Shown here: in pieces, positions 46,597 through 56,683 of the stretch
Layout of the letters: every line of letters starts with the position of its first letter
How positions within the stretch are numbered: the stretch's first letter is position 1
Source: Panorpa germanica
Lineage: Eukaryota > Arthropoda > Insecta > Mecoptera > Panorpidae
Length of the DNA stretch: 64,000 bases
NCBI GenBank assembly: GCA_963678705.1
Contig: CAVMBN010000143.1
Location: forward strand, 248,001 to 312,000
Direction of reading: 5' to 3'
Program-made: the position numbers and the translations under genes
Notes under the pieces: model-generated
Told to the model about the DNA's origin: nothing
Database searches by the model: none
What the model saw: the letters and a program-made list of their open reading frames with translations, nothing else

Positions 46597-47931
46597 TTAA
46601 GTGTGTGGAATGTTATTAGTTATTTTGTCTATTAGGAGAAAGTTTACAAATGTTTTGAAATTTGTATTTGCAGAATGTGAAGCGATCCTTACCGGCTTAG
46701 TTATTTTAGTTTCTGAATTACCGATTACCGAAATTACCAAGTCCGATTTAGTAGTAGGAATATTTAATTTGCAAATTAAACGATTGGTAATGAAACTAGT
46801 TTGACTACCATTGTCGAGAAGTGCGCGAGCGATAATTGGTTTACCGTCTTTATCAAAAATGCTTACCAAAGCGGTCGAAAGCATTACTTGATTCGTCCGA
46901 TTGACATGCACAGTAAAAGCGTTAGAAGTGGTAGCTGTAGGAACAGAAGTATCTGATTCTTCTGCTTCAATATGTAGCAATGAATGGTGTTCTTTGTTGC
47001 ACGTAATGCAACTGTATTTTGAAGTACAGCCGTTAATAGTGTGACCTTTACGTAAACAATTTAGGCATTGCTGTCTTCTTTGGATCTCGTTGATTCGAGC
47101 CCTTACGTTGAGTTTTAAAAAGTTAGTACAATGTCTAATAGTGTTATCTTTATTGCAAAACAGGCATTTGTCGCGTTGTGAAACGACAAGAGATTTATGA
47201 GGTCTTGATTTGTGAGTAACATTTGAATCGCAATTGTGTTCATCTAACTCGTGAGCACGCTCGAGAATAAAAGAAAGCATAGTATCAATTTCTTGATAGT
47301 CAGTTTTAGAAATGTTTGAAGCTAGCCAATGCTTTTTTGTTTCAGAATCTAGTTTTTCAGATATTAATATTGACACTATGTGATTCCATCTATTTTCCTC
47401 CGGAATAATATTTTCTAAAGCCTTGACGTGCTTTCTAATTAGGGCTGCAGTAGCTCTTATTTTTTTACTACTCTCAGAAGTAATAGCAGGAATTTTTAGA
47501 AACGAATTAAGGTGATGTGAGGTCATTTTTCTTTTATTATCATAAGCTGTCACTAGCAAATCCCAACATAATTGATAGTTGTTAGGATCTAATTGCACCG
47601 ATCCAATAGTATCAAATGCGTCATCCTTCAACGAACGACGTAAGATGTGAATTTTTTTAAAGTTAGAGTATTTAACTTGATTGTGAATCACGCTTTCAAA
47701 TGTGGCTTTAATTTTATCCCATTGTTCTATGTTTCCCGAAAACGTTGGAACGTTAATGGAGAATAAATGCATATCCTGAAATAATTTTATTGATAATTTT
47801 TCCTATATTATTGTATTGTGTAGAAAAAACATTATTTTCGCTATCAATGCGATCTATATCAGCTTGATCTTCAACTAATTCATGCATTTGTGCATGAACT
47901 TTATTAATTGAAGACATTAGTTGTTAAGTTT
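46597..47931 (-). pseudogene. BEL/Pao gag and protease region (outer element), fossil
   Basis: The open frame 46597-47772 encodes about 391 residues: a Pao gag domain (VPTFSGNIEQWDKIKATFES), two cysteine-rich knuckle-like motifs (CLNCLRKGHTINGC; CITCNKEHHSLLH) and an aspartic protease active site (ALLDNGSQTSFI). Gag would build particles, and the protease would cut the polyprotein. Sequence between 47773 and 47931 also reads as gag up to the inner element. It is interrupted by the inner insertion and broken. Confidence 0.85.
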
Positions 47932-48388
47932 TATAAAAAACCCTTTAGTTTTCTATAAGGGACGTTCGCGTAAGAAATTAATCGAGCGCGAAATTTGTTA
48001 TGTATTTTAATTCTTTAAATTTTATTCTATAAATCGCTATCGGGGTGTAGCGATTTATAAGTGAATAAAATAACGGATGTAAGCTGTTTACCATATATTT
48101 AAACTTTAAAGAACGAACTTATAATTACAACTATTATCTTTGAACTATATCTTAACACTAAAAACTAACAAAAAATCTAACTTTAAAACCAATGTACAAC
48201 GTTTAATGGAAGAGGACAACAATATAACAAAAATTCCTTTCTCTTAGGCGGAGAAGGGTCTATATAACAATAAAATATTTAAATAATTGAATATGATGTA
48301 AACACTGTTAAATTAAATATTCAATGTTCAATTAAACTATATAAAATGCGTAACAATGGTTTTGCTTCTATCAATGCAATACTGAACA
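47932..48388 (-). repeat. left LTR of the inner BEL/Pao element
   Basis: 457 bp. It contains the inverted word aaatcgctatc...gtagcgattta near 48031-48057, also present in the other LTR. Confidence 0.88.
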
Positions 48389-48547
48389 TACTCCCCCCGT
48401 TGAAAGTTAAACGATCAACTAAATAGGTACGCATGATATATAAGTCAATTCAATACATACATTTGCTTTAAAGTCTATTAATTATTGTCCAAATTACTGT
48501 CTCATATTGACAGTTTACACAAATAAATTAAAATCAGGAGTCTTGCA

Positions 48548-49330
48548 CTAAAAACGTAGATAACACTGCACTATTAGGTGGATTGTTGTAGTCATTTGCA
48601 TGTTAGATAATGGAGCTAAGCTGCGAACATTGCGTGCATGAATCCGTGGGCCGATACGGATATCGACGACTAAGGTCACTTCGTCCTTGCCTGGGTAGAT
48701 CTTGACTATCTTTCCTAACGACCATTGTAACGGTGGTACCACCATAATCCCAAAGCCTATAGAACAGTGTCCAGTGTTCCATTTATGACGTACATTAAAA
48801 CCATTTATAAATTCTTTGTGCCATCGATCCTAAAAGTCACGTTTCATCCGAGTGACATATTCACATTTAAAAAAACCTGTTGATCGAGACTTCGCGGTGA
48901 TATTCTTCTGCTAGACTCATAATTGATCTGCCAATAAGGAAAGGACCAGGAGTAATAGGAAGAGGATCATTAGGATCAAAAGATATGTAGGAGAAAGAAT
49001 TTAAAATTGCCTCGATTCCAGCAAGGAATGTCTGAAATTCTTCATTTCTGCACAGCAGCCAATCTACCACGCGTCGCATATGATGTTTCATGGATTTCAC
49101 ATCTTCAAATAAAAGGCCTTCTAACCATTTTGGTTCATTCGATGCCCATTGTTGCATTCTTAATCCCTCAAGATGAAGCAGTTCACGTATTTGTTCGCTA
49201 ATTTCAAGAGCCCTTTCAATTGTATCAGATCCCTCCAAGCAATCGCCGACGAACATTCCTTGAAGAAGGGCTGTCGCGGCTAATGGTAATTTATGACCTT
49301 CGTCTCGGGCTAGTTGATGGAGGCCTCGTA
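48548..49330 (-). pseudogene. pol remnants of the inner BEL/Pao element, fossil
   Basis: The minus strand reads a reverse-transcriptase part (GMFVGDCLEGSD, the catalytic-box region; LEGLRMQQWASNEPKWLEGL), integrase C-terminal sequence (FDPNDPLPITPGPFLIGRS) and a DUF5641-type tail (PPLQWSLGKIVKIYPGKDEV). It is broken and shortened. This part of the gene belongs to a different Pao family from the outer element, judging by its residues. Confidence 0.75.
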
Positions 49331-49930
49331 TGGCCAGGAAGGCAGCTGGAGTCAGTCCGAATGTCAGCACTTTCAATTCGTAAATTTTACTTACTCCACC
49401 AGGGTCAATCCAGGGTATTCGTAGATATTTTCGTATGGCCAGGAAGGCAGCTGGAGTCAGTCCGAATGTCAGCACTTTCAATTCGTAAATTTTACTTACT
49501 CCACCAGGGTCAATCCAGGGTATTCGTAAATATTTTCGTATGGCTAGGAAGGCAGCTGGAGTCAGTCCGAATGTCAGCACTTTCAATTCGTAAATTTAAC
49601 TTACTCCACTAAGGTCAATCCAGGGTATTCGTAGATATTTTCGTATGGCCCGGAAGGCAGCTGGAGTCAGTCCGAATGACAGCACTTTCAATTCGTAAAT
49701 TTTACTTACTCCACCAGGGTCAATCCGGGTTATTCGTAGATATTTTCGTATGGCCAGAAAGGCAGCTGGAGTCACTCCGAATGTCAGCACTTTCAATTCG
49801 TAAATTTTACTTACTCCACTAGGGTCAATTCAGGGTATTCGTAGATATTTCTGTATGGCTAGGAAAGCAGCTGGAGTCAGTCCGAATGTCAGCACTTTCA
49901 ATTCGTAAATTTTACTTACTCCACCAGCAC
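49322..49930 (-). repeat. 105-bp in-frame tandem repeat in the inner BEL/Pao pol
   Basis: Six unit boundaries (taaattttacttactcca) fall at 49381, 49486, 49591, 49696, 49801 and 49906, exactly 105 bases apart. The unit codes 35 residues containing SKIYELKVLTFGLTPAAFLA followed by IRKYLRIPWIDP, a reverse-transcriptase segment. The repeat period is a whole number of codons. Confidence 0.92.
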
Positions 49931-50624
49931 GATCCACATGCACACATCCACATGCACGATCGATGTATTTTTGAATAGAGGCTGCATACTGTTTCTTCAA
50001 CTTAGGATCTCGTTGCATTTTGCAGAGAATACCTCGAAGTCGCTTCTCGGCCATCACTTGTGAGTCGCCTGGTGGGAGAGCAATTTCTTTAAAATGTAAC
50101 GCTAATACTGAGCGACCATCTTTGTCTCGAGAAAAGGGTTCCTCACATGCAATATCTTTAGCAGATGCGGGTACGCTTGAAGATACCTCCTCTATTTCTG
50201 AGATTGCTTTTGGTTCAACTCTAACGTTTGTAGCCTTAGACGAGAGTGTGGAATTTTCTTCAGTATTCTCCTTGAGTATAATATTTCCTCCAATATTCCG
50301 ACCTAATAATGTGTTTTGTATATTTACATTATTAATTCGCGAAAATAACCGCTTGTAAATAGCGTTTGTTCGCTGAAATTTATAAATAATTTCTTCACCG
50401 GCGTCGTCATGCTTCACGGATGCATCGATATTCCGCAATTCATCCTGAATATCTTTGAGTCCGGCTATAGCTGCTTCAACCTTTTCTGCGCACACTTTCG
50501 CGAAATCTGCATCTACGTACTCGCCACCATCATCTAGTAACTTTGAAAATTGTGTGATTTTCGATTGTATTTGATCGCGTTGAGCGACAAGTACTTTTAC
50601 ACGATTCTTGATTTCTTCAGCCAT
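49830..50624 (-). pseudogene. gag-like region of the inner BEL/Pao element, fossil
   Basis: The frame starts at ATG 50624. The first ~120 residues look like the coiled-coil N-terminus of Pao gag (MAEEIKNRVKVLVAQRDQIQ, AAIAGLKDIQDELRNID). From about residue 160 the sequence (PFSRDKDGRSVLALHFKE, EKRLRGILCKMQRDPKLKKQ) resembles the pol region upstream of the reverse transcriptase, so the element is internally shortened. The frame ends inside the 105-bp repeat. Confidence 0.75.
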
Positions 50625-51136
50625 GATGGATGGCTAATGGATTGAGCTAATTCTAGCTTTTATATGCTACTAGGCTCTCTTGGATTGTTACTGTGAGCCA
50701 CACAGCTTCAAACTCCATGCTTTCTTAAATGTTAAATTCGAAGATTTGTGTTCTTCATGCACAATGAACGAATGTCATTTACGCACTGCACAATCTGTTT
50801 TACAATAATACGTTCGGTTAGAGTACGATGGCTTGTGTTCTGGATGCACAAGCTGGCACAATCAAACTTTTCTTTGAGCCATGATGGATGACTAATAGAT
50901 TGAGCTAATTGTAGCTTTTATATGCTACTAGGCTCTCTTGGACTATTACTGTGAGCCACACGGCTTCACACTCCAAGCTTTCTTGAATGTTAAATTCAAA
51001 GATTTGTGTTCTTCATGCACAATGAACCAATGGCATTTACGCACTGCACAATCTGTTTCACAATAATACGTTCGATTAGAGTACGATGGCTTGTGGTCTG
51101 GATGCACTATGACACTAATGGCATTTATGAACTACA
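50621..51136. repeat. ~258-bp direct repeat, two copies, in the inner element's leader
   Basis: The segment from ccatgatggatg(g/a)ctaat at about 50621 recurs at about 50879, including gcttttatatgctactagg, tttgtgttcttcatgcacaa and gagtacgatggcttgtg. The two copies are about 93 percent alike by eye. Confidence 0.85.
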
Positions 51137-51211
51137 CAAGTTGGCACAATCAAACGTTTTTTTTTTTAGTTGCAAATAGTTCTCTTACTCACATCCGGCT
51201 TGAAGGACCAT

Positions 51212-51678
51212 GCTAAGTTTTATAAAAAACCCTTTAGTTTTCTATAAGGGACGTTTGCGTAAGAAATTAATCGAGCGCGAAATTTATTATGTATTTTAAT
51301 TCTTTATATTTTATTATATAAATCGCTATCGGGGTGTAGCGATTTATAGGTGAATAAAATAACGGATGTAAGCTGTTTACCATATATTTAAACCTTTAAA
51401 GAACAAACTTATAATTACAACTATTATCTTAAAACTATATCTAAACACTAAAAACTAACAAAAAATCTAACTTTAAAACCAATGTACAACGTACAATGGA
51501 AGAGGACAACAATATAACAAAAATTCCTTTCTTTTAGGCGGACAAGGGTCTATATAACAATAAAATATTTAAATAATTGAATATGATGTAAACTCTGTTA
51601 ATATAATTATTCAATGTTCAATTAAACTATATAAAATGCGTAACAAAGGTTTTGCTTCTATCAATGCAATACTGAACA
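51212..51678 (-). repeat. right LTR of the inner BEL/Pao element
   Basis: 467 bp, nearly identical to the left copy apart from scattered substitutions and small length differences. Confidence 0.88.
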
Positions 51679-51829
51679 TTAGTGGTTGCCATTGTTTATA
51701 CCAAATTTTTATTTCTTCCACATCGTACGTGGATGAATCTGTTATATCAATATTTTCAATTGACTTGCTACATTGTTTTAATGATAATTTGATTTGATGT
51801 ACTTTAGTATTTAAAGTTTTTAACGACAT
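51679..51829 (-). pseudogene. gag start of the outer BEL/Pao element, fossil
   Basis: The frame starting at ATG 51829 (MSLKTLNTKVHQIKLSLKQC) resembles the N-terminus of Pao gag. It lies directly to the right of the inner element, which separates it from the rest of gag at 46597-47931. Confidence 0.65.
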
Positions 51830-52588
51830 TGTGAATGTAGCTTTAAATAGTCTTTATGACTCTTTTTAAATTTAATATTTAAAAATGATTTGTTTTGTAT
51901 ATTATTGTTAGAAATAATATGAGTCGTGGGCTATTACGTAACAGACGTAATACGATCTCTGTGTTCTAGTACACAGATAGGCTAGTTTGAATGTATATTC
52001 GAACGTTTACAATGGAATAGGAGTATCCGCTTACCAAATGTAATTGGTATATATGCCCTGCACAGTCATAGTCCAGTAGTAGAACGTTAAATGACTTGAG
52101 TATAGGAGGCAAAACTGTATTTAAATAACACAAAATACATTGCTCAAAACAGTCATAGTCTAGTATTGACGTTAATTGACTGGATTAAAGGAGGCAACGG
52201 CTTATTAACTACAAAGGAGAACAAAATAAACGATAATATTCGAGCGAGTATGACGCATGAATGACACAATGAATGTTATAAATTCATTGATGGCCAAACA
52301 CCTTGAAATAATGCATTAACAACTAAACCGTAGTATATGTAAAAGTTTATAAAAAATGAAATGTAACTGCAAAAACCCAAAATAGCGATAATATTAAAAA
52401 TAGGTGAAAATTATAAGAATGTTCAGAAATACCTTGACCACCACCGGCGTGTAGAAGTTCTTTGTTTAAAATTGAATCCAAAATAGCTGCAACGGATGCG
52501 TAGTTTCTGATGAGGATTGGGCGCAAAAATGAGGTTTTTTGCTGGTATGTTCACCTTGCTGATGAATATCCGGCTCGAAGGACCAAAA
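51830..52588 (-). other. leader region of the outer BEL/Pao element
   Basis: Non-coding. It contains an approximate direct repeat with cagtcatagtc words near 52060 and 52160 and a primer-site-like sequence directly next to the right LTR. Nothing else was recognised. Confidence 0.55.
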
Positions 52589-52764
52589 TGGTTGGGGAGT
52601 TTGGACCTTTTATAGATCTATAAGCTGGCTAGAGCGTATTTGTGATCTGTCGGCGGTATCCAAGTTATCAAACTGCTCGGGGGCGCTCAGTTCCTTTCAA
52701 TAGCTTAAGGTGCGCACAATTATTATTTTATATTAAATATGAATATTGAATGCGTTTATGAACA
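52589..52764 (-). repeat. right LTR of the outer BEL/Pao element (176 bp)
   Basis: It shares TGGTTGGGGAGTTTGGACC and the gcgtttat(g/a)aaca end with the left LTR but is much shorter. It is followed directly by inverted satellite sequence. Confidence 0.82.
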
Positions 52765-53788
52765 ATGTATTTAATTTTTTTCCGTAATTAATTTCTCACA
52801 TTTGATCACTTTTTTACCTAAAGTAGCAAAAGCCGATCACACACACAGTAGATAGGGTCCACTTTTGTTGCAAAGCAAAATTAACGTCTTTGTTAACCAA
52901 TACGTAGTTCTTCCTTTTACTGTTAAGTACCATCTGTCTTGCCAGAGGCAAGCATCGTCATCTTTGTTTTACTTCAAGATATAGCCATTTTGTGTAGCTT
53001 CAAGAAACTACACATTTTATCTATAGCAGCTCAAGAACGGCTTTCTACTTGTTCTCTACTATTTGCACCGACAAGGATCACTTTATCTTAGGCAAAACAT
53101 ACGTTTACACAACCTTTCGAGTGAGAAACACATTCCTCTTCGAATACTATGTTCCAGAGCTGAGGACAACCATAAGATATTTGCCTTTTCATAGAACGGT
53201 AATCGGATTGTATATTTAATGTTCGACAATAAATATAGTTCTCCATAGCGCAGCAGACGTTCCTAGAGTTTTTTGCCGGCCTAATTCTTCGAAAAGCACT
53301 TGGCCACCAGACATTATCAAAGGCACCCTGATTTTCTATAAATTCTATATAGTCTTATGTTATGCGACAAGTTATGTTTTCTTTGCGTAATCTTGGTATA
53401 GTGTGATTGTTTATAAACGATCAGTCACAATTTCCAAGAAAACCGCATGTATTGTTCACTTATAACAATTAATACACTCTCTTTATTATTTGAAACTCGC
53501 TTTTATATTAACTAATTGTTATGATTTAATATTATTTATAGTTAATGTTAATCGACTTACTTGATAGTGGGCAGCAACCTTTTGTCTTTCGTATATTTGT
53601 AGTGTTTATATGAGGTCTTCCTTATATAGCTCTACAGATTTCTGGAATTTCTTAACAAGTTGATGTTTTAGCACTAACACTAACCTAATTATTATCACTT
53701 TCTTTGTCTATCGCACTTAATAATGTCTTATCTCAAAAAAGAAAAAGTTACAGTTTTGAGATTATTTTCATAAGACCGCGTGTACGCG

Positions 53789-53863
<75 letters not shown>

Positions 53864-54904
53864 TATTTTTCAACACTGGTTTCCAACTGTTAAACTTTTG
53901 TAAAGACACTGATTTTAGGGTAAATTAACACAAAATTAAAACAAACTTAAATACTCTTTATTAAAAGAAGTATTCATATAACATATTTAATTTTTTTCCG
54001 TAATTAATTTTTTACTTTTAATCAATTTTTTCAACTAAAGTAGCAGGAGCCGATGACACACATAGTAGATAGGGACCACTTGTGTAGCAAAGCAAAATTA
54101 ACGTCTTTGTTAACCAATACGAAGTTCTTCCTTTTTCTGTTAAGCCCCATCTGTTTTGCTAGAGGCAAGCATCATCATCTTTGTTTTACTTAAAGATATA
54201 GCAATTTTGTGTAGATTGAAGAAACTACACATTTTATCTATAGCAACTCAAAAACGGCTTTCTAGTTGTTCTCTACTATTTGCACCGACAAGGATCACTT
54301 TATCTTTAGCAAAAATTACGTTTACACAACCTTTCGAGTGAGAACACATTTCTCGTCGAATACCATGTTCCAGAGCTGAGGACAACCATTAGATAGTTGC
54401 TTTTTCATGGAACGGTAATCTGATTGTAAAATTAATGTTAGACAATGAATATAGTTCTCCATAGCGCAGAAGACGTGAATAGAGGTATTTGCCGTCCTAA
54501 TTCTTCGAAAAGCACTTTGCCACCAGACATTATCAAAGGCACCCTGAATTTCTATACATTCTATATAGTCTTATGGTATGCGACAAGTTATGTTTTTTTT
54601 GCGTTATCTTGGTATAGTGTGATTGTTTATGAACGATCAGTCACAATTTCCAAGAAAACCGCATATATTGTTCACTTATAACAATTAATACACTCTCTTT
54701 ATTATTTGAAACTCGCTTTTATATAAACTAATTGTTATGTTTTAATATTATTTATAGTTAATGGTAATCGACTTACTTGATAGTGGGCAGCAACCTTTTG
54801 TTTTCCGTATATTTGTAGTGTTTATATGAGGTCTTATTTATATAGTTCTACAGATTTCTGGAATATCTTAACCAGTTGATGTTTTAGCACTAACACTAAC
54901 TTAA
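52765..54904 (-). repeat. inverted, diverged satellite units (two)
   Basis: The same family as the 11797-42374 array but on the minus strand. One unit is 52765-53790 and the other 53860-54904, each about 1.03-1.05 kb, so both are shorter than the 1.59-kb plus-strand units and lack much of the RT segment. They are more diverged than the plus-strand units. The donor-like acttacttgatagtggg (minus: CAAGTAAGT) and the TATA-like word are still present near 53560 and 53625. Confidence 0.88.
53791..53859. repeat. (TA)n microsatellite, about 34 repeats
   Basis: An uninterrupted at run between the two inverted satellite units, at the place where other units have gaattttttattacgcg. The reading frame of alternating Tyr-Ile across it is an artefact. 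Confidence 0.97.
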
Positions 54905-55114
54905 TTACGAGAGTATATATAGAGGTAAAGTTTGCCGAAACACTAACATTATTAAAAACCTTAAAAAAAAATCTATTCTTTTAATAAAATACCTTAAATT
55001 TATTGGTTTACTATAAAATTTTATGAAAGAAGAAATTTCTTTATAGAAAACAATATCCCTACAAGTTAATAAATAAACCAGCACATGCGGTGGTTGTGGA
55101 TTGACTGTCTTCAT
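54905..55114 (-). CDS. 69-residue reading frame of repeat copy I, unknown
   Basis: From ATG 55114 the frame reads MKTVNPQPPHVLVYLLTC, then RDIVFYKEI, and continues open for 69 codons (including IKFYSKPINLRYFIKRI). It aligns without any gap to the 53-residue frame of copy III on the other strand. In the first 18 codons the two copies differ at four third or first positions, all silent. After that come K/R, E/D and V/D changes. No domain or signal is recognised. The conservation hints that the peptide was once translated; whether it is now is unknown. The copy's own donor and acceptor words look mutated. Confidence 0.4.
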   Translation of the reverse strand: MKTVNPQPPHVLVYLLTCRDIVFYKEISSFIKFYSKPINLRYFIKRIDFFLRFLIMLVFRQTLPLYILS

Positions 55115-55720
55115 ATTTATTGACTATTTATATTAAGAATGTTATAAAAATAAAACATTAGATTTAATTGAGAGTAAAATTAAAAAATATTATAACTCAT
55201 CTATAATACGAGTATTATATCTCTATATATATATTGTAGGTAAAGTTAAATTTTGCAGTATAAAAAACAACACCATCTCGCATATAAAATAGGTAAGTTA
55301 TGCATTTTCCTTTATCAATTCTAATGTTTTCTTTTTGATACAGTCTTATTTTAGTTTATCAATAATTATGATGACAGTCAATCCAATGAATCCATAACCC
55401 CCGCATGTGCATTATTATTTATTAACTTGTGAGGATATATGTTTCTAAGTATAAGGTTGCTTTTTTCATAAAATTTTATAGTGCACCCCTAACTGTAAAG
55501 TATTTTTTTAAAGGAATAGTTTTTTTTAGGGCATTAATAATTTTAGTGTTTTAGTAAACTTTACCTCTATATATAATATATTTCTCGTTTAATTTGGCAT
55601 TATAGATGACATGACCACCTCGCGTATAATATAGGTGAGTTATGAATTTTTTTAATTTTACTCTCTATAAAATCTAATGTTTTATTTTTATTACAGTCTT
55701 AATGTGAATAGTCAATGGTT

Positions 55721-55882
55721 ATGAAGACAGTCAACCCGCAACCGCCGCATGTGCTGGTTTATTTACTAACTTGTAAGGAAATTGATTTCTATGAAGAAAT
55801 TTTTTTTTTCCTACAATTTTATAGTGAACCTATAAATATAAGGTATTTTATAAACAGAATAAATTTTTTTTCAGGTTTTTAA
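55721..55882 (+). CDS. 53-residue reading frame of repeat copy III, unknown
   Basis: The frame from ATG 55721 reads MKTVNPQPPHVLVYLLTC, then KEIDFYEEI, and ends at TAA 55880-55882. It follows a 62-base intron-like segment (donor GTGAGT at 55635, acceptor TTACAG ending 55696) by 24 bases. A second acceptor-like TTTTTTTTCAG lies inside the last codons (to about 55874). Copies II and IV keep the frame only in decayed form with stops. The peptide is rich in aromatic and aliphatic residues in its second half (QFYSEPINIRYFINRI). No family is recognised. Confidence 0.45.
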   Translation: MKTVNPQPPHVLVYLLTCKEIDFYEEIFFFLQFYSEPINIRYFINRINFFSGF

Positions 55883-56210
55883 TAATGTTAGTGTTTCAGC
55901 AAACTTCAAGTAAGTTATGCATTTTCTAAATTGAACTCACTATCAATTCTTATGGTATTTTTTAATACAGTCTTATTGTGGATCGTCAATAGTTATGATA
56001 GGAGTCAATCCAATAAATCCATAACTCCGCATGTGCATGATTATTTACTAATTTGTAAGGATATATGTTTCTATGTATAAGCTTGCTTTTTTTATACAAT
56101 TTTATAGTGTACCCCTAACTATATAGGGTTTTTTTTTTTACAAATAATCATTTTTATTTTCATAAGATAATTTTTAAGTTCTACAAAGCATTAGAGATAT
56201 AATTTCATTT

Positions 56211-56357
56211 TACAATTTATTTTTAGGAGGTGTTGCCCGTGCCCTTAAATAACCAACACATTTTTTAGGTAGAGTTAACTCAGCGAGATCTCGTGACATT
56301 CTGAGTTGTGCTGAATGTCTCTGATTTATTGGTTTGGGAGCTGAATCCACATCTTCT
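56211..56357 (-). pseudogene. fragment similar to the N-terminus of NEDD8-conjugating enzyme UBC12
   Basis: The minus strand encodes EDVDSAPKPINQRHSAQLRM, then SRDLAELTLPKKC, then diverges to a stop. The core SAQLRMSRDLAELTLPKKC is close to the UBC12 (UBE2M) start of the E2 fold, [20 protein letters not shown]: Ser, Ala, Gln-Leu-Arg, Asp, Glu-Leu, Leu-Pro-Lys and Cys agree. The lysine-rich stretch before it (frame-shifted, KLKKKDE) also recalls the UBC12 N-terminus. UBC12 transfers NEDD8 to cullins; this fragment lacks the catalytic core. It lies just beyond the 3' side of the L1/Tx1-like LINE. It may be an exon of a host gene, a pseudogene piece or transduced sequence. Confidence 0.45.
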
Positions 56358-56683
56358 TTCGTCTTTTTTTTTCAGTTTTATGACAATTAAAAATAAACTT
56401 TTTGTTTACCTGTTTTTCTAATTGAATAATAGATAATATTATTTAAAATCTAATTAATTTGTTAAATTCATGTGTTATGTTTGACTTGGTAAACATTTTA
56501 TGTCTTTCTGACCTTAAAAAATATTTAAATTTGTCTTCTCCGTGAAGTGCTTCATATATGGCTGCAGATGTCAGCTATATTTTAGCAAAGTGCACGGTGT
56601 CACATTTGCTTGTCGGTACCATTTCAAGAATATTTATAGCGGTGATGATACTCCTCGATAGTTGTTACTTCAGGCGCAAATTA

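Larger units (their letters stand above)
47932..51678 (-). mobile_element. BEL/Pao element (inner), shortened, fossil
   Basis: LTRs at 47932-48388 and 51212-51678 begin TG(T/C)TAAGTTTTATAAAA and end ACTGAACA. A 5-bp duplication TTAGT (47927-47931 and 51679-51683) marks insertion into the gag region of the outer BEL/Pao element. On the minus strand, TGGTCCTTCAAGCCGGAT follows the right LTR, again the primer-site-like sequence of the group. The inside is only about 2.8 kb: gag, part of the reverse transcriptase and the end of integrase can be read. It is broken and much shorter than a complete element. LTRs differ by a few percent by eye, so it is younger than its host. Confidence 0.88.
42375..52764 (-). 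mobile_element. BEL/Pao LTR retroelement (outer), fossil
   Basis: Minus-strand gag, protease, reverse transcriptase, RNase H and integrase regions of the Pao type lie between LTR copies at 42375-43032 and 52589-52764. Both LTR copies share TGGTTGGGGAGTTTGGACC and end ...AACA. Next to the right LTR, the minus strand reads TGGTCCTTCGAGCCGGAT, the primer-site-like sequence usual in this group. A second BEL/Pao element interrupts it within gag. No target duplication is seen: the flanks are satellite DNA in opposite orientations. It is broken, with several breaks. Age is uncertain, but it is older than the inner element. Confidence 0.88.
54905..56140. repeat. four copies of a ~270-300 bp gene-like repeat (one inverted)
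   Basis: Copy I is on minus (about 54905-55210). Copies II (about 55265-55585), III (about 55600-55905) and IV (about 55905-56140) are on plus. The three plus copies have a donor-like GTRAGTTATG and a TACAGTCTTA acceptor 51, 62 and 61 bases apart (55293-55343, 55635-55696, 55910-55970), followed about 25 bases later by the MKTVNP-type frame or its decayed form. Copy ends carry aactttacctctatata. A further end-like fragment lies at about 60310-60370, so an element with such ends may once have spanned to there. Confidence 0.75.

Noticed and set aside
49220-49612. 130-residue plus-strand frame with WPGRQLESVRMSALS repeats
   Set aside because: It is the antisense reading of the 105-bp repeat in the BEL/Pao pol.
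53704-53928. Reading frame with alternating Tyr-Ile
   Set aside because: It is produced by the TA microsatellite.
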